Assembly: GCA_031292755.1 (NCBI GenBank)
Contig: JARLGM010000051.1
Coordinates: 1 to 37,918 of the forward strand
Length of the DNA stretch: 37,918 bases
DNA from: Candidatus Sulfopaludibacter sp.
GTDB lineage: Bacteria; Acidobacteriota; Terriglobia; Bryobacterales; Bryobacteraceae
Direction of reading: 5' to 3'
Position 1 is the stretch's first letter. The number at the start of each line of letters is the position of its first letter. The notes below the pieces were generated by a model. It was not told the origin of the DNA. It made no database searches and was given only the letters and a program-made list of their open reading frames with translations. The position numbers and the translations under genes were made by a program. Shown one piece after another: positions 16,011 to 24,425 of the stretch.

Positions 16011-17158
16011 TGACCGACTGGGCCCGTAAAATCCGGGACGGCGATGCGCGCTTGCTCGCTCGCGCGGCCACCGCGGTGGAAAATCGCGATCCGCGAGGCG
16101 CGGAACTGCTGCGCGATCTTGCGCCCTTTGCCGGCCATGCGCGAATTGTCGGAATCACCGGACCGCCGGGCGCGGGCAAAAGCACGCTGGTGGATGGCCT
16201 TGCCCTGGCACTGAGGCAGCAAGGTAAGACAGTGGCGATTTTGGCCGTCGACCCCAGCAGCCGGGCCACCGGCGGCGCCATTCTGGGCGATCGCATTCGC
16301 ATGCAGCAGCATCATGCTGATGCCGGCATTTTCATAAGATCGATGGCCACGCGCGGCTCGCTGGGCGGCCTGGCGCGCGCCACGCGCGATCTGGCGCGCC
16401 TGATGGATGGCGCCGGCCGCGATTACGTGCTGATCGAAACCGTGGGCGTGGGGCAGGACGAAGTGGCGATCGCCGGACTGGCGCAAGTGACCGTGGTGGT
16501 GCTGGTGCCCGGCATGGGTGACGACGTGCAAGCCATCAAGGCCGGCATCATGGAGATAGCCGACGTGTTCGCGATCAACAAAGCCGATCAGGCCGGCGCC
16601 GACCGCGTGGAGCGTGAGTTGCAAGCGATGTTGAGCCTGTCTGGCGGCATCGCGCCTGCGATTGTCCGCACGATTGCAACCGCAGGGGCCGGCATCGCGG
16701 AACTGCTCGCGGCGATCGATCGCGCCTTCGAAAAGCCGGCGGTGCGGCGGACGGTGGCGCCTTCCCTCGACCACCTGGGCATCGCCGTGCGCGCGCTGGA
16801 CCCCGCCATCGCGTTCTACCAGGCTCTGGGGCTCACGGTCGAGCATCGCGAATCCATCGCCGCGGAAAAGGTGAACGTCGCCATGCTGCCGGCCGGCGAT
16901 TCGCGCATCGAGCTGCTGGAGCCTTCCACGCCCGATTCGCCCATTGCGAAGTTTCTGGAAAAACGCGGACCCGGGCTCCACCACGTGGCCCTGCGCGTGC
17001 CGGACCTGAACGCCGCGGTGGAACGCCTGGCGGCGGCCGGCGCGCGGTTGCTGAACGCGCCACGGGAGGGGGCGGCCGGCCACACTTACGTTTTCGTCCA
17101 TCCGGCCTCGGCCGGAGGCGTATTGCTGGAACTCATTCAATCGGAGGATTGGCATTGA
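16010..17158 (+). CDS. meaB: MeaB-type G3E GTPase fused to methylmalonyl-CoA epimerase
   Basis: Two activities of the propionyl-CoA to succinyl-CoA route appear joined in one 382-aa chain. Residues 1-245 are a MeaB/ArgK GTPase, which protects and reloads B12-dependent methylmalonyl-CoA mutase. They carry P-loop GPPGAGKST (51-59), [18 protein letters not shown] (81-98), ETVGVGQDE (143-151) and NKAD (190-193). Residues about 253-378 are a VOC-fold epimerase with metal ligands probably His255, His325 and Glu374 ([21 protein letters not shown]). Free MeaB is about 330 aa; its C-terminal dimerisation arm seems to be replaced by the epimerase. The start overlaps the dehydrogenase stop by one base. 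The mutase itself is not in the window. Confidence 0.9.
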   Translation: MTDWARKIRDGDARLLARAATAVENRDPRGAELLRDLAPFAGHARIVGITGPPGAGKSTLVDGLALALRQQGKTVAILAVDPSSRATGGAILGDRIRMQQHHADAGIFIRSMATRGSLGGLARATRDLARLMDGAGRDYVLIETVGVGQDEVAIAGLAQVTVVVLVPGMGDDVQAIKAGIMEIADVFAINKADQAGADRVERELQAMLSLSGGIAPAIVRTIATAGAGIAELLAAIDRAFEKPAVRRTVAPSLDHLGIAVRALDPAIAFYQALGLTVEHRESIAAEKVNVAMLPAGDSRIELLEPSTPDSPIAKFLEKRGPGLHHVALRVPDLNAAVERLAAAGARLLNAPREGAAGHTYVFVHPASAGGVLLELIQSEDWH

Positions 17159-18015
17159 AAGCGGAAATTGGAATCATCGGGGGCAGCGGCCTGTACGGCA
17201 TGTCCGGTTTTGAAGCGCAGGAAGAAGCCAACATCACCACGCCGTTCGGCGCGCCGTCCGACAATTATGTGCTCGGTACGTTAGCTGGCCGCAACGTCGC
17301 CTTTCTGGCGCGTCACGGCCGCGGGCATCGCATTTCTCCCTCGGAGCTGAACTTCCGGGCGAACGTCTATGGCATGAAATCGCTGGGCGTGGAGCGCATC
17401 ATTTCACTGAGCGCGGTGGGTTCCCTGAAAGAAGAGCACAAGCCGCTGGACTTCGTCATTCCCGATCAGTTCTTCGACCGCACGCGCGGGCGCGTATCCA
17501 CGTTCTTCGGCGACGGACTGGTGGCCCACATCAGCTTCGCTGACCCGGTTTGTCCCCAGCTTGCCGATGTGGTGGCCGGCGCTTGCCAGGCGGTGGGCGT
17601 CACCGGCAAGAAGGGTGGCACGTACCTTTGCATGGAGGGCCCGGCGTTTTCGACGAAGGCGGAGTCGAACGTGTATCGCAGTTGGGGCATGGACGTGATC
17701 GGGATGACCAACCTGCAAGAGGCAAAACTGGCGCGCGAGGCCGAGATTTGTTATGCGACCGTGGCGATGGTGACGGATTACGACTGCTGGCACAGCGATC
17801 ACGATGCCGTGACCGTTAGCGACATTATCGGCCACCTGGTGAAGAATGCCGAGAACGCCTGCCGCGTGGTGGCGGAGGCGGTAGCCGCCATGCCCGCCGA
17901 ACGCTCCTGCAAGTGCGGCTCGGCACTGGCGCACGCCATTCTCACGGACCGCAACATGGTGCCGGAAGCCACGCGCACGAAGCTGGGGATCCTGATTGAG
18001 AAGTACTTCGTGTAA
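17155..18015 (+). CDS. mtnP: S-methyl-5'-thioadenosine phosphorylase
   Basis: Splits methylthioadenosine with phosphate into adenine and methylthioribose-1-phosphate in methionine salvage. The 287-aa product carries GIIGGSGLY at the N-terminus, [32 protein letters not shown] and [14 protein letters not shown], followed by TDYDCW. These are the hallmarks that separate MTA phosphorylase from other purine phosphorylases. The TTG at 17155 is preferred because TCGGAGG (ending 17147) is 7 bases upstream; the TTG at 17149 is too close. The start overlaps the preceding stop (TTGA), so translation is probably coupled. Its place in an acyl-CoA operon has no obvious metabolic logic. Confidence 0.92.
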   Translation: MKAEIGIIGGSGLYGMSGFEAQEEANITTPFGAPSDNYVLGTLAGRNVAFLARHGRGHRISPSELNFRANVYGMKSLGVERIISLSAVGSLKEEHKPLDFVIPDQFFDRTRGRVSTFFGDGLVAHISFADPVCPQLADVVAGACQAVGVTGKKGGTYLCMEGPAFSTKAESNVYRSWGMDVIGMTNLQEAKLAREAEICYATVAMVTDYDCWHSDHDAVTVSDIIGHLVKNAENACRVVAEAVAAMPAERSCKCGSALAHAILTDRNMVPEATRTKLGILIEKYFV

Positions 18016-19201
18016 AGAGATCGCGCGGAAGCTGTTGGACGAGTGCCTGGCCGGGCACCCGCCCAAGACCTTCCCGGGCGCGCTGGTGCAGGACCCGTGC
18101 GGGCAGGCGCTGTTCGGCACCCTGGTGGAGGGGCTCGCCGATCGCTTCGAGCCGGCGCTGTGCGACGCCTACGCGCGCCTGTTTTCGCAGGCGGTGGCGC
18201 AGGCGGTGGAGGGTCTGGATGCCGCCGCGCTGGTGGCGCGCTACGACCGCGTTCGCCGCGTGCGGCCCGTTGCCGGCAGGCCGCGGCGCGTCTTCATCCT
18301 CTCGCGTGTCACGCTGGGCGCCGATGTCGCGGTGACGAGTGTGATGCTGGCCGCCGCCAAGAAGCGATTTCCGCAGGCGAGTATCGTGTTCGTGGGGCCG
18401 CGCAAGAACTTCGAACTGTTCGCGGCCGACCGCCGGATTCATCACGCCGAGGTGGCGTACCGCCGCGGCAGCCTGCGCGAACGCCTGGCCGCGTGGGAAG
18501 AACTGAAGGGGGCTTTGACCGCGACCGATTCGGCGGTGATCGATCCCGATTCGCGCCTCACGCAACTGGGGCTGTTGCCGGTCTGTTCGGAGGACCACTA
18601 TCACCTGTTTGAGAGCCGCGGCTATGGCGGCGAGTCCGACCGGCCGCTGCCGGATCTGGCAGCCGATTGGGTGGAGAAGACGCTCGGGATAGCCGGCGCC
18701 AAGCCCTATGTTGCGCCGGGACCCGCGCCGTCGCAGGCGCCGTATGTCGCGGTGAGCCTGGGGGTGGGCGAGAATCCCGCCAAGCGGCTGCCCGACCCGT
18801 TCGAAGAGGAACTGCTGCGTCTGCTGGCGGGGCGCGGAATGCCGCTGTACATCGACAGGGGGGCGGGCGGGGAAGAGGCCGAGCGGGTGAAACGCGCAGT
18901 GGACCGATCGGGCGCAAAGGTGACCTTCTGGGACGGGTCGTTTGCCGGATTCGCGGCGATCGTCACAGGCGCGAAGTTGTATGTGGGCTACGATTCCGCC
19001 GGCCAGCATGTCGCCGCCGCCGCGGGCGTCCCGTTGATCGGCATCTTCGCCGGATTTCCGGCGCCGCGCATGTTCGAGCGCTGGCGTCCCACCGGTCCCC
19101 ACTGTACGGTAATTCGCGTGGACCGGCCGGATGTCGAGGAGACCCTGGCGCGGGTGCAAAGCGCGATGGGCAACCAAGTGGTTCAAGGCCGAAATTCCTG
19201 A
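17996..19201 (+). CDS. GT9-like glycosyltransferase (heptosyltransferase family)
   Basis: The 401-aa frame has a GT-B layout. There is an N-terminal domain with [20 protein letters not shown] and [11 protein letters not shown]. The C-terminal donor domain has [15 protein letters not shown] and [20 protein letters not shown]. The last matches the 'D(S/T)G..H.AaA.g.P' donor-binding pattern of ADP-heptose:LPS heptosyltransferases. Such enzymes act at the inner face of the membrane on envelope glycolipids. The start is uncertain: TTG 17996 overlaps the mtnP gene by 20 bases, and other TTG/CTG codons follow within 40 bp. The first 85 residues match no known domain I can name. The acceptor is unknown. 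Confidence 0.7.
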   Translation: MRSTSCKEIARKLLDECLAGHPPKTFPGALVQDPCGQALFGTLVEGLADRFEPALCDAYARLFSQAVAQAVEGLDAAALVARYDRVRRVRPVAGRPRRVFILSRVTLGADVAVTSVMLAAAKKRFPQASIVFVGPRKNFELFAADRRIHHAEVAYRRGSLRERLAAWEELKGALTATDSAVIDPDSRLTQLGLLPVCSEDHYHLFESRGYGGESDRPLPDLAADWVEKTLGIAGAKPYVAPGPAPSQAPYVAVSLGVGENPAKRLPDPFEEELLRLLAGRGMPLYIDRGAGGEEAERVKRAVDRSGAKVTFWDGSFAGFAAIVTGAKLYVGYDSAGQHVAAAAGVPLIGIFAGFPAPRMFERWRPTGPHCTVIRVDRPDVEETLARVQSAMGNQVVQGRNS

Positions 19202-19240
19202 GAGGATCCCCCTGGCGAGCCGACTATTATTTCGAACCCC

Positions 19241-19627
19241 ATGGACCTTGGTACTGCAAAACAGATCGTCGAAGCGCTGGCCGATGGCGTCGATCCGCGC
19301 ACCGGAGAAGTGCTGGAGCCCGGTTCGCCGCTGGAGTCGCCGGAGGTGATTCGCGCTTTGCACGTGGCTTTGGCCGGCATGAATCACCAGATCAAACAAC
19401 AAACGCGCAACTCCGCCCTGCCTCCCAACGCCGGCAAGGCGTGGCGTGATGAGGACGACCGGGAACTCACCAGACTCTTCGACTCCGGCCAGAGCGTCGC
19501 AAACATCGCATCGCTATTTCAACGGACGCGCGGATCCATTGCATCCCGGCTCGTCAGGCTCGGGAAAGTGCCGGACCGGCAATCAGCGTTCGTGGCGAAC
19601 CTCCAGACGACATCGAAAGTTCAGTAA
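19241..19627 (+). CDS. Small protein with SANT/HTH-like C-terminal domain
   Basis: 128 aa, start ATG 19241. Residues about 65-110 (AWRDEDDRELTRLFDSGQSV ... IASLFQRTRGSIASRLVRLG) match the pattern 'W...ED..L..l...G.s...IA....R..gaI..Rl..lG'. This is a helix-turn-helix used in several small acidobacterial and helicase-associated proteins to touch DNA. The N-terminus (AKQIVEALADGVDPRTGEVL) is a short helical segment seen in similar proteins. No ribosome site is clear. Its 3' end overlaps the end of the converging gene at 19621 by 7 bases. DNA binding is inferred from the motif only. Confidence 0.6.
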   Translation: MDLGTAKQIVEALADGVDPRTGEVLEPGSPLESPEVIRALHVALAGMNHQIKQQTRNSALPPNAGKAWRDEDDRELTRLFDSGQSVANIASLFQRTRGSIASRLVRLGKVPDRQSAFVANLQTTSKVQ

Positions 19628-19914
19628 GGAATTTCGCGCACAGGCAGCGGCGGCGCCGGCACCCGCCCGCATTTCAGATTCCAGTACGCCCACGAGCGTG
19701 GATCGAAGATGCCCGCTGGCGCGTGTTCCAGCACTTCCCGGAAATCACTCAGAGCGACAATACCTTCGAGCGGGCGCAGGTCTTCGATGGTTCCATAAGT
19801 CATCACATGCGCCAGGAAATGCACCGGGTCGGCGAGGGCATCCAAAGGCGCCTTGAACCAAACCACGCGCTCGGCTACGGTCAACAATTCCGGTGTCGGG
19901 GACAATGGCTTCAT
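19621..19914 (-). CDS. Partner protein of the AbiEii-like cassette (putative antitoxin)
   Basis: 97 aa, start ATG 19914 overlapping the stop of the preceding gene (ATGA). The sequence (MKPLSPTPELLTVAERVVWF, HFLAHVMTYGTIEDL, FDPRSWAYWNLKCGR) looks like a conserved small protein that I remember beside AbiEii/AbiGii-type nucleotidyltransferases. It has no signal peptide or membrane helix. As the small partner in a two-protein unit it would be the antitoxin by analogy with type IV systems, though in AbiE the antitoxin is a DNA-binding protein and none of its motifs are seen here. Cargo or metabolic roles remain possible. Confidence 0.5.
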   Translation of the reverse strand: MKPLSPTPELLTVAERVVWFKAPLDALADPVHFLAHVMTYGTIEDLRPLEGIVALSDFREVLEHAPAGIFDPRSWAYWNLKCGRVPAPPLPVREIPY

Positions 19915-20198
19915 GGCAGTCTGCTGAGATCCACGGCTGCTACTGCCGCGCGGAGGCGCTCTCTGACCTCACCAGGGAGGGCCGGCACATCGTCGAAAAA
20001 ACTGAGCGCCTTGAGCGTGATCACTGGATTGAACCTGCGTCCGTAAACAACTCTCCCGGCAGTTAACGCGGCAGGCAAATCCACGCCGTGTCGCAGTAGC
20101 GCGTCCACGTCGAGATAGTCCTTCACTTCGGCCCGTTTTTGCACGACTGCCATCTTTGTTCCGGCAAGATCCAGCAGCGAGGCGACATACAGAGTCAT
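19911..20198 (-). CDS. AbiEii-like nucleotidyltransferase, C-terminal half (separate frame)
   Basis: 95 aa beginning at ATG 20198. LYVASLLDLAGTKMAVVQKR followed by KDYLDVDALL is the segment that in AbiEii/AbiGii toxins (PF08843 type) follows directly after the catalytic half. Here it lies in another frame. The upstream ORF ends in TGA at 20195-20197, overlapping this ATG (ATGA) just after a run of six G (CCCCCC on the + strand at 20199-20204). It could be made by coupled re-initiation or frameshifting at the G-run, or the gene could be broken. The remaining sequence matches the family well, which suggests recent loss or a tolerated split. Confidence 0.6.
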   Translation of the reverse strand: MTLYVASLLDLAGTKMAVVQKRAEVKDYLDVDALLRHGVDLPAALTAGRVVYGRRFNPVITLKALSFFDDVPALPGEVRERLRAAVAAVDLSRLP

Positions 20199-20530
20199 CC
20201 CCCCACACCGTCACGCTCCGCCACTTGCGCGAGGTCGAGTCCGCCGAAGAACCATACCAGGACCGAGCCTGCGCGATCCACACGGCAGGTCAGAGTGTTA
20301 TGAGCCACCTGAATGCGCTCTGCGTCTTTCAGATAGGGCACCATCGAGGCGAGCTGCTCCGGATCGAACGGCGCATTCGAAAAGAAGTCGAAGTCGACTG
20401 ACGTGCGATGCCCGAGGCGCAATGTCAGGGCCGTACCGCCGTAGAGCGTGAAAGTTTCCGGCGTGGCCGCCAGTTCGGGCCAGAGTCTTAGCTGATCCTG
20501 CGGCAGCATGGATAGGTTGGGAACCAGCAC
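20195..20530 (-). CDS. AbiEii-like nucleotidyltransferase, N-terminal catalytic half
   Basis: 111 aa from GTG 20530, or 104 aa from ATG 20509, which matches the family's usual beginning (LPQDQLRLWPEL) better. The nucleotidyltransferase core is visible: LYGGTALTLRLGHRTSVDFD, with GG and the D-x-D pair of the active site. Members of this family transfer nucleotides to tRNA or other RNAs and act as toxins in type IV toxin-antitoxin or abortive-infection systems. The frame ends at TGA 20195 and the rest of the protein is encoded in the next frame. It lies 7 bases after the trpEG stop on the same strand, so it may share that transcript. Confidence 0.65.
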   Translation of the reverse strand: MLVPNLSMLPQDQLRLWPELAATPETFTLYGGTALTLRLGHRTSVDFDFFSNAPFDPEQLASMVPYLKDAERIQVAHNTLTCRVDRAGSVLVWFFGGLDLAQVAERDGVGG

Positions 20531-20537
20531 GGGCGCC

Positions 20538-22703
20538 TTACGATTGACTTCGGACCGGCCACGAGGCCTGTCCTACCAGCACCCGCACGGCATTTTCCAT
20601 CAGCTTCAGGCCGTGATCGTCTTCGGCCGTCAGGATCGATTCCGGATGGAACTGCACGGCTTCGATCGGCAACTCGCGATGGCGGACTCCCATGATGACT
20701 CCGTCCGCGGTTTCGGCCGTGATTTCCAGGCAAGCCGGAAACGTTTCGCGCCGCGCGAACAGCGAGTGGTAGCGGCCCACCAGAAACTCTTCGGGCATGC
20801 CTTCGAAAATGCCGATGCCGCGGTGGCGCACCGGGGAGGGTTTGCCGTGCATGGGGTAATCCAGCACGCCCAATTCCCCACCGAACGCTTCGACAATTCC
20901 CTGCAACCCGAGACACACGCCAAACACGGGGACGCCGAGACGCACCGCCGCCTTCACCAGGTCCGGCACGCCGAAATCCACCGGGCGCCCCGGACCGGGT
21001 GAAATCAGAATGAGGCTGGGGGCGATCTCCGCGATCAGTTCGGGCGGAAATCCGGCACGGTACGTCACTACATCGGCGCCGGTCTGGCGGGCGTAGTTGG
21101 CCAGGGTGTGGATGAAGCAATCGTCGTTATCCACCAGCAGCAGCCTGGTCCCGGCGCCAACGTGTTCTCGCTCCACACTGGCGGAAACGGGGCGATCGCC
21201 CGCGCCGAGAGTGCGGAAAAAGCCCGTGGCCTTGAGCCGCGTCTCACGCTCTTCCATGGCCGGAACGGAATCGTAAAGCAACGTGGCACCCACCGGGTAC
21301 GATGCCATACCGTCCTTCAGATACGTCGTGCGGATCAGGATGCCGGTATTGATGTCGCCATTCAGCGAAATCGTGCCGATGGCTCCCCCATACCAGCCGC
21401 GCGCGTCGCGCTCCAGGGATTCCACCGTCTCCGCGGCCGCCTTTTTGGGCGCGCCGATCACCGTGACGGCCCACATGTGGCTGAGGAACGCGTCCAGCGA
21501 ATCGAAGCCTTCCTTCAGGAATCCCTCCACGTGATCCACGGTGTGGAACACGCCGGCGTACGACTCGATGAGCCGGCGTCCGATCACCTTAACCGTGCCC
21601 GGTTCGCAGACGCGCGATTTATCGTTGCGGTCCACGTCCGTGCACATGGTCAGCTCGGATTCTTCCTTGGCGGATTTCAGCAGTTCGCGAATGTTGTCGG
21701 CATCGCGCAACGGGTCGCCGGTGCGCTGGGCCGTGCCGGAGATGGGGCACGTTTCCACACGCTGTCCTTCCACCCGCACAAACATTTCCGGCGATGCGCC
21801 CACCAGTTGTTCCTCGCCGAATTGCAGCAGAAATTCGTAAGGGCTGGGGCTGGCGCGCTGCACGCGCTGGAACAACTCGGAAGCTTTCCCGGAATACGGC
21901 GTGCGGAAAGTCTGGCGCAGGACAACTTCATAGTAATCGCCGCGCCGCATGCCTTCGCGGACGGTCTCCACCTTGGCCATGTACTCTTCGGGCGTATGAT
22001 CGCTGGCGATCGGTCCGGGTTCGCGGTGCGCGGGCGGGGCGATGGCTGCACCATCGCGCGGCAGGCCGGCGGTGGACAACGTATCGTTCGCGAAATCGTA
22101 ACGGTAGCGCTCCACCTGTTCCTTTTTGCGGTCCATCAGCCACAGGTCATCGCACAGGAACAGGTGCAAATCCTTGTGGCCGCTGCGGGGGAGTTTCTTG
22201 TGGATGGGCTCAAACTGGAACAGCAGGTCATAGCCGAACGCGCCCACCAGGCCGAGGCGCGAATCTTCTTCGCCGCGGAATTCCTGCATGAGCGTGCGCA
22301 GAATGGAGAATGCCGAGGGCTGCTTGCTGCGCTCCTCTTCCGGGAACAGCGCGGGCAGAGGCTTCAGCCGGCCTTCGAGGGCGTCTTCCCGCAGCGAGCA
22401 CTCCTCCCAATCGGGATGCGTCTCCAGTACGGGGTACAGGATCCGGATGATGCGCCGGCCACGCTCGTTCAGCGGGCGGACTTCCACCTGGCGATCGAAT
22501 GCCAAGATCTCCAGCGGCGGGCAGGTGGAGGCGATGTCCCAACGCGAATACCGCCCGGGATACTCGTATCCCGAGGAAAGATAAATCCCACGATGGCCGT
22601 CCAGATCGCGCAACAAATGGATCAACCCCTTGCGGAAGTTGCTTTTTGACGTTGTGCGCGTGACCTGGATCCCGTGGGGAGTCGTATACCGGTATTCACG
22701 CAT
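20538..22703 (-). CDS. trpE(G): Single-chain anthranilate synthase (TrpE-TrpG fusion)
   Basis: Makes anthranilate from chorismate and glutamine, the first step to tryptophan. 721 aa. The TrpE part spans about 1-510: LLQFGEEQLVGASPEMFVRV, CPISGTAQRTGDP, ELTMCTDVDRNDKSRVCEPG and YGGAIGTISLNGDINTGILI. The class I amidotransferase part spans about 525-705. It has LLLVDNDDCFIHTLANY, ISPGPGRP, nucleophile Cys in FGVCLGLQ (about residue 596) and QFHPES (about 686). The glutaminase residues are present, so glutamine-driven activity is expected. Fused enzymes of this kind are known from Rhizobium and others. The last dozen residues (VGQASWPVRSQS) are encoded by a hairpin repeat and look added on. No trp leader peptide is visible; 34 bp separate it from the hydrolase gene. 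Confidence 0.93.
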   Translation of the reverse strand: MREYRYTTPHGIQVTRTTSKSNFRKGLIHLLRDLDGHRGIYLSSGYEYPGRYSRWDIASTCPPLEILAFDRQVEVRPLNERGRRIIRILYPVLETHPDWEECSLREDALEGRLKPLPALFPEEERSKQPSAFSILRTLMQEFRGEEDSRLGLVGAFGYDLLFQFEPIHKKLPRSGHKDLHLFLCDDLWLMDRKKEQVERYRYDFANDTLSTAGLPRDGAAIAPPAHREPGPIASDHTPEEYMAKVETVREGMRRGDYYEVVLRQTFRTPYSGKASELFQRVQRASPSPYEFLLQFGEEQLVGASPEMFVRVEGQRVETCPISGTAQRTGDPLRDADNIRELLKSAKEESELTMCTDVDRNDKSRVCEPGTVKVIGRRLIESYAGVFHTVDHVEGFLKEGFDSLDAFLSHMWAVTVIGAPKKAAAETVESLERDARGWYGGAIGTISLNGDINTGILIRTTYLKDGMASYPVGATLLYDSVPAMEERETRLKATGFFRTLGAGDRPVSASVEREHVGAGTRLLLVDNDDCFIHTLANYARQTGADVVTYRAGFPPELIAEIAPSLILISPGPGRPVDFGVPDLVKAAVRLGVPVFGVCLGLQGIVEAFGGELGVLDYPMHGKPSPVRHRGIGIFEGMPEEFLVGRYHSLFARRETFPACLEITAETADGVIMGVRHRELPIEAVQFHPESILTAEDDHGLKLMENAVRVLVGQASWPVRSQS
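20552..20573. repeat. REP-like hairpin inside the 3' end of trpE(G)
   Basis: GGACCGGCC (20552-20560) and GGCCTGTCC (20565-20573) form a 9-bp stem with one mismatch around a 4-nt loop. On the coding strand it reads GTAGGACAGGCC and onward, a style of short dispersed palindrome I associate with acidobacterial and planctomycete genomes. It encodes the last residues of the enzyme. Confidence 0.5.
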
Positions 22704-22737
22704 AATATGACCCTCTGGGGAAAATCTCAGAATAGCA

Positions 22738-23364
22738 TCACAGCAGGGCGTGAAAACGCTCCAGGATGTCCGCGGAGAGGCTGGGCGCGCGTTTCAAGTC
22801 GTGGGCCGCGCCTTGCACGAACAGCGCATCGGTACGCGCGGGGATCATAGCGATGGCCTCGCGCAATTCTTCGGGAGTGGCGAAAGGGTCGGAGGTGCCG
22901 TGTACGAACAGGGCCGGGGTGTGCAAATCGGGAAAGAAAGCGGTGCGTTTCTGCTCCGGACGGTTCGGCGGGTGCAGCGGATAGGAGAGGAGCAGCAGAC
23001 CATCAGCCAGGCCAGGCCGTTCCGCGGCGGCCATGGCGGATTGGCGTCCCCCATAGGAGTGGCCGCCGGCGAAGACGCGTCCCGCCGCCAGGGTGCGGAG
23101 CGCGGCGACGGCAGCGGCGACGCCTTCTCTATCGCGCGCCGCCGTGGCGGGAAAGGGCGGACCCTTGGGACGCTGCCGGCGGAAAGGGAGATCGTAGCGG
23201 AGTGCGAGGTATCCGGCGTCCGCGAACGCCTGAGCCATTTTGACCAGAAGCGGCGCGTTGTGATTCGAGCCGGCGCCGTGTGCCAGCGCGATGGCGTCAC
23301 CGCGTGGCGCGCCGGGGCGGTGCAGCACGCCGTAAATGCCGTGGCTTTCGAAAGGCTGGTCCAT
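22738..23364 (-). CDS. Alpha/beta hydrolase (KAN/Tex30-like small hydrolase)
   Basis: 208 aa. ALAHGAGSNHNAP is the oxyanion-hole region. GHSYGG holds the nucleophile Ser (about residue 118), the Asp is in HGTSDPF and the His in QGAAHDL, so the triad is complete. The size and 'HGAG.n...' start fit the small dienelactone-hydrolase-like/KAN family of unknown substrate. It is cytoplasmic, with no signal. It follows the SDR gene by 4 bases and precedes trpE(G) by 34 bases on the same strand. Confidence 0.8.
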   Translation of the reverse strand: MDQPFESHGIYGVLHRPGAPRGDAIALAHGAGSNHNAPLLVKMAQAFADAGYLALRYDLPFRRQRPKGPPFPATAARDREGVAAAVAALRTLAAGRVFAGGHSYGGRQSAMAAAERPGLADGLLLLSYPLHPPNRPEQKRTAFFPDLHTPALFVHGTSDPFATPEELREAIAMIPARTDALFVQGAAHDLKRAPSLSADILERFHALL

Positions 23365-23368
23365 GACG

Positions 23369-24136
23369 TTATTTTCCGCTGGAATTCAGGCGGCGCGTGA
23401 CTTCCGCCAGCATGGTGCGCGGCGCCAGGCGCGCGCCTCGCATCATCCAGCGATTGCGCGCTCCGGCAATCACCTGCGCCTTGCCCTGCATCATGGCGCG
23501 ATAGCCGATGCGCGCCACCTCGGCCGCTGCCATCACGTTCCCGCCTTGCAACAGGTTGCTGTCTTCGATTCCCGCGGCTTGAAAGAATTCCGTGCGGGTG
23601 GGTCCGGGACAGAGCACGGTCGCGGTGACACCCGTGCCCTTTAACTCGTTGGCGATGGCTTCGGAGAACGAAAGCAGGAACGCCTTGGAAGCGTAATAGG
23701 TCGCCATGAACGGCCCGGGGACAAAGGCCGCGGTGGAAGCCACGTTGAGAATTCGTCCGGAACGGCGGCGCACCATATCCGGCAGAAACAGGCGGGTCAG
23801 GTGCGCCGGGGCCACCATGTTGATCTGTAGCAGGGAAGCCTGCGCGCTCCAATCCGTTTCGGCAAAAAGGCCGCGCACAGCGATGCCGGCGTTGTTGATC
23901 AGAATATCGATGGGGACGCCGCGAGCGTCTTCATAGATTGCCTCGGGCGCGTGAGAATCGGACAAGTCCGCGGTGATGCAGCGGACTGAAGCCTTCAGAG
24001 ACGCGGCCAGCTCCCGCAGGCGCCCGGCGCGGCGCGCCACCAGGATGAGGTCATAGCCATCGCCGGCGCATAACCGCGCCAGTTCGGCTCCGATCCCGCT
24101 GGAAGCACCGGTGACCAGAGCCGCTCCCTTGCCCAT
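23369..24136 (-). CDS. Short-chain dehydrogenase/reductase
   Basis: Classical SDR of 255 aa: nucleotide-binding TGASSGIG (about residues 9-16), NNAG (about 86-89), catalytic Ser in NVASTAAF and YYASK carrying the Tyr-x-x-x-Lys pair. ARRAGRL after the second strand suggests NADP preference (Arg cluster). It resembles the DltE/YqjQ-like subgroup of SDRs acting on lipids or unknown ketones. The substrate is not determined. The start is ATG 24136, only 2 bases after the preceding gene, so they are co-transcribed. Confidence 0.88.
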   Translation of the reverse strand: MGKGAALVTGASSGIGAELARLCAGDGYDLILVARRAGRLRELAASLKASVRCITADLSDSHAPEAIYEDARGVPIDILINNAGIAVRGLFAETDWSAQASLLQINMVAPAHLTRLFLPDMVRRRSGRILNVASTAAFVPGPFMATYYASKAFLLSFSEAIANELKGTGVTATVLCPGPTRTEFFQAAGIEDSNLLQGGNVMAAAEVARIGYRAMMQGKAQVIAGARNRWMMRGARLAPRTMLAEVTRRLNSSGK

Positions 24137-24138
24137 GG

Positions 24139-24387
24139 CTATTCCTTCTTCTTGAGCTCGCTATCGTGATCCTGGATGAACCCTCGAATCTGGTCAGCCA
24201 CGCCCAGCAATTTGTCCCACTGCTCGCGGTAGAGCGTGACGGGGAAGCGTCCGAGGCCGTACACGGAAAGGGCGCCCTTCTCGCTGACCTTCATCGAGAT
24301 CTGGCCCCGGGCCACGGGCTTTTTGAGGTTTTCGTTTTCGGCGCGCAAGCGCTCAATCTCAGCTTTCAAATCTTCTTCAGAGGCCAT
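24139..24387 (-). CDS. Conserved small protein with N-terminal coiled coil
   Basis: 82 aa from ATG 24387; the frame also reaches a TTG at 24426 but the ATG gives the cleaner N-terminus. Residues 1-25 are a short leucine-zipper-like helix (EDLKAEIERLRAENENLKKP). The rest (SEKGALSVYGLGRFPVTLYR followed by EQWDKLLGVADQI) forms a compact domain that I recall from acidobacterial and cyanobacterial small proteins with no assigned role. Multimerisation through the coiled coil is likely. It is the first gene of the reverse run down to trpE(G) and is divergent from the HAD gene, with 38 bp between. Confidence 0.6.
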   Translation of the reverse strand: MASEEDLKAEIERLRAENENLKKPVARGQISMKVSEKGALSVYGLGRFPVTLYREQWDKLLGVADQIRGFIQDHDSELKKKE

Positions 24388-24425
24388 GGTGATTAGTTCA
24401 ATGATAACCTTAAATAACTCCTGCA

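Noticed and set aside
22704..22737. trp attenuator or leader peptide before trpE(G)
   Set aside because: The 34-bp gap has no Trp codon run or terminator/antiterminator pair.
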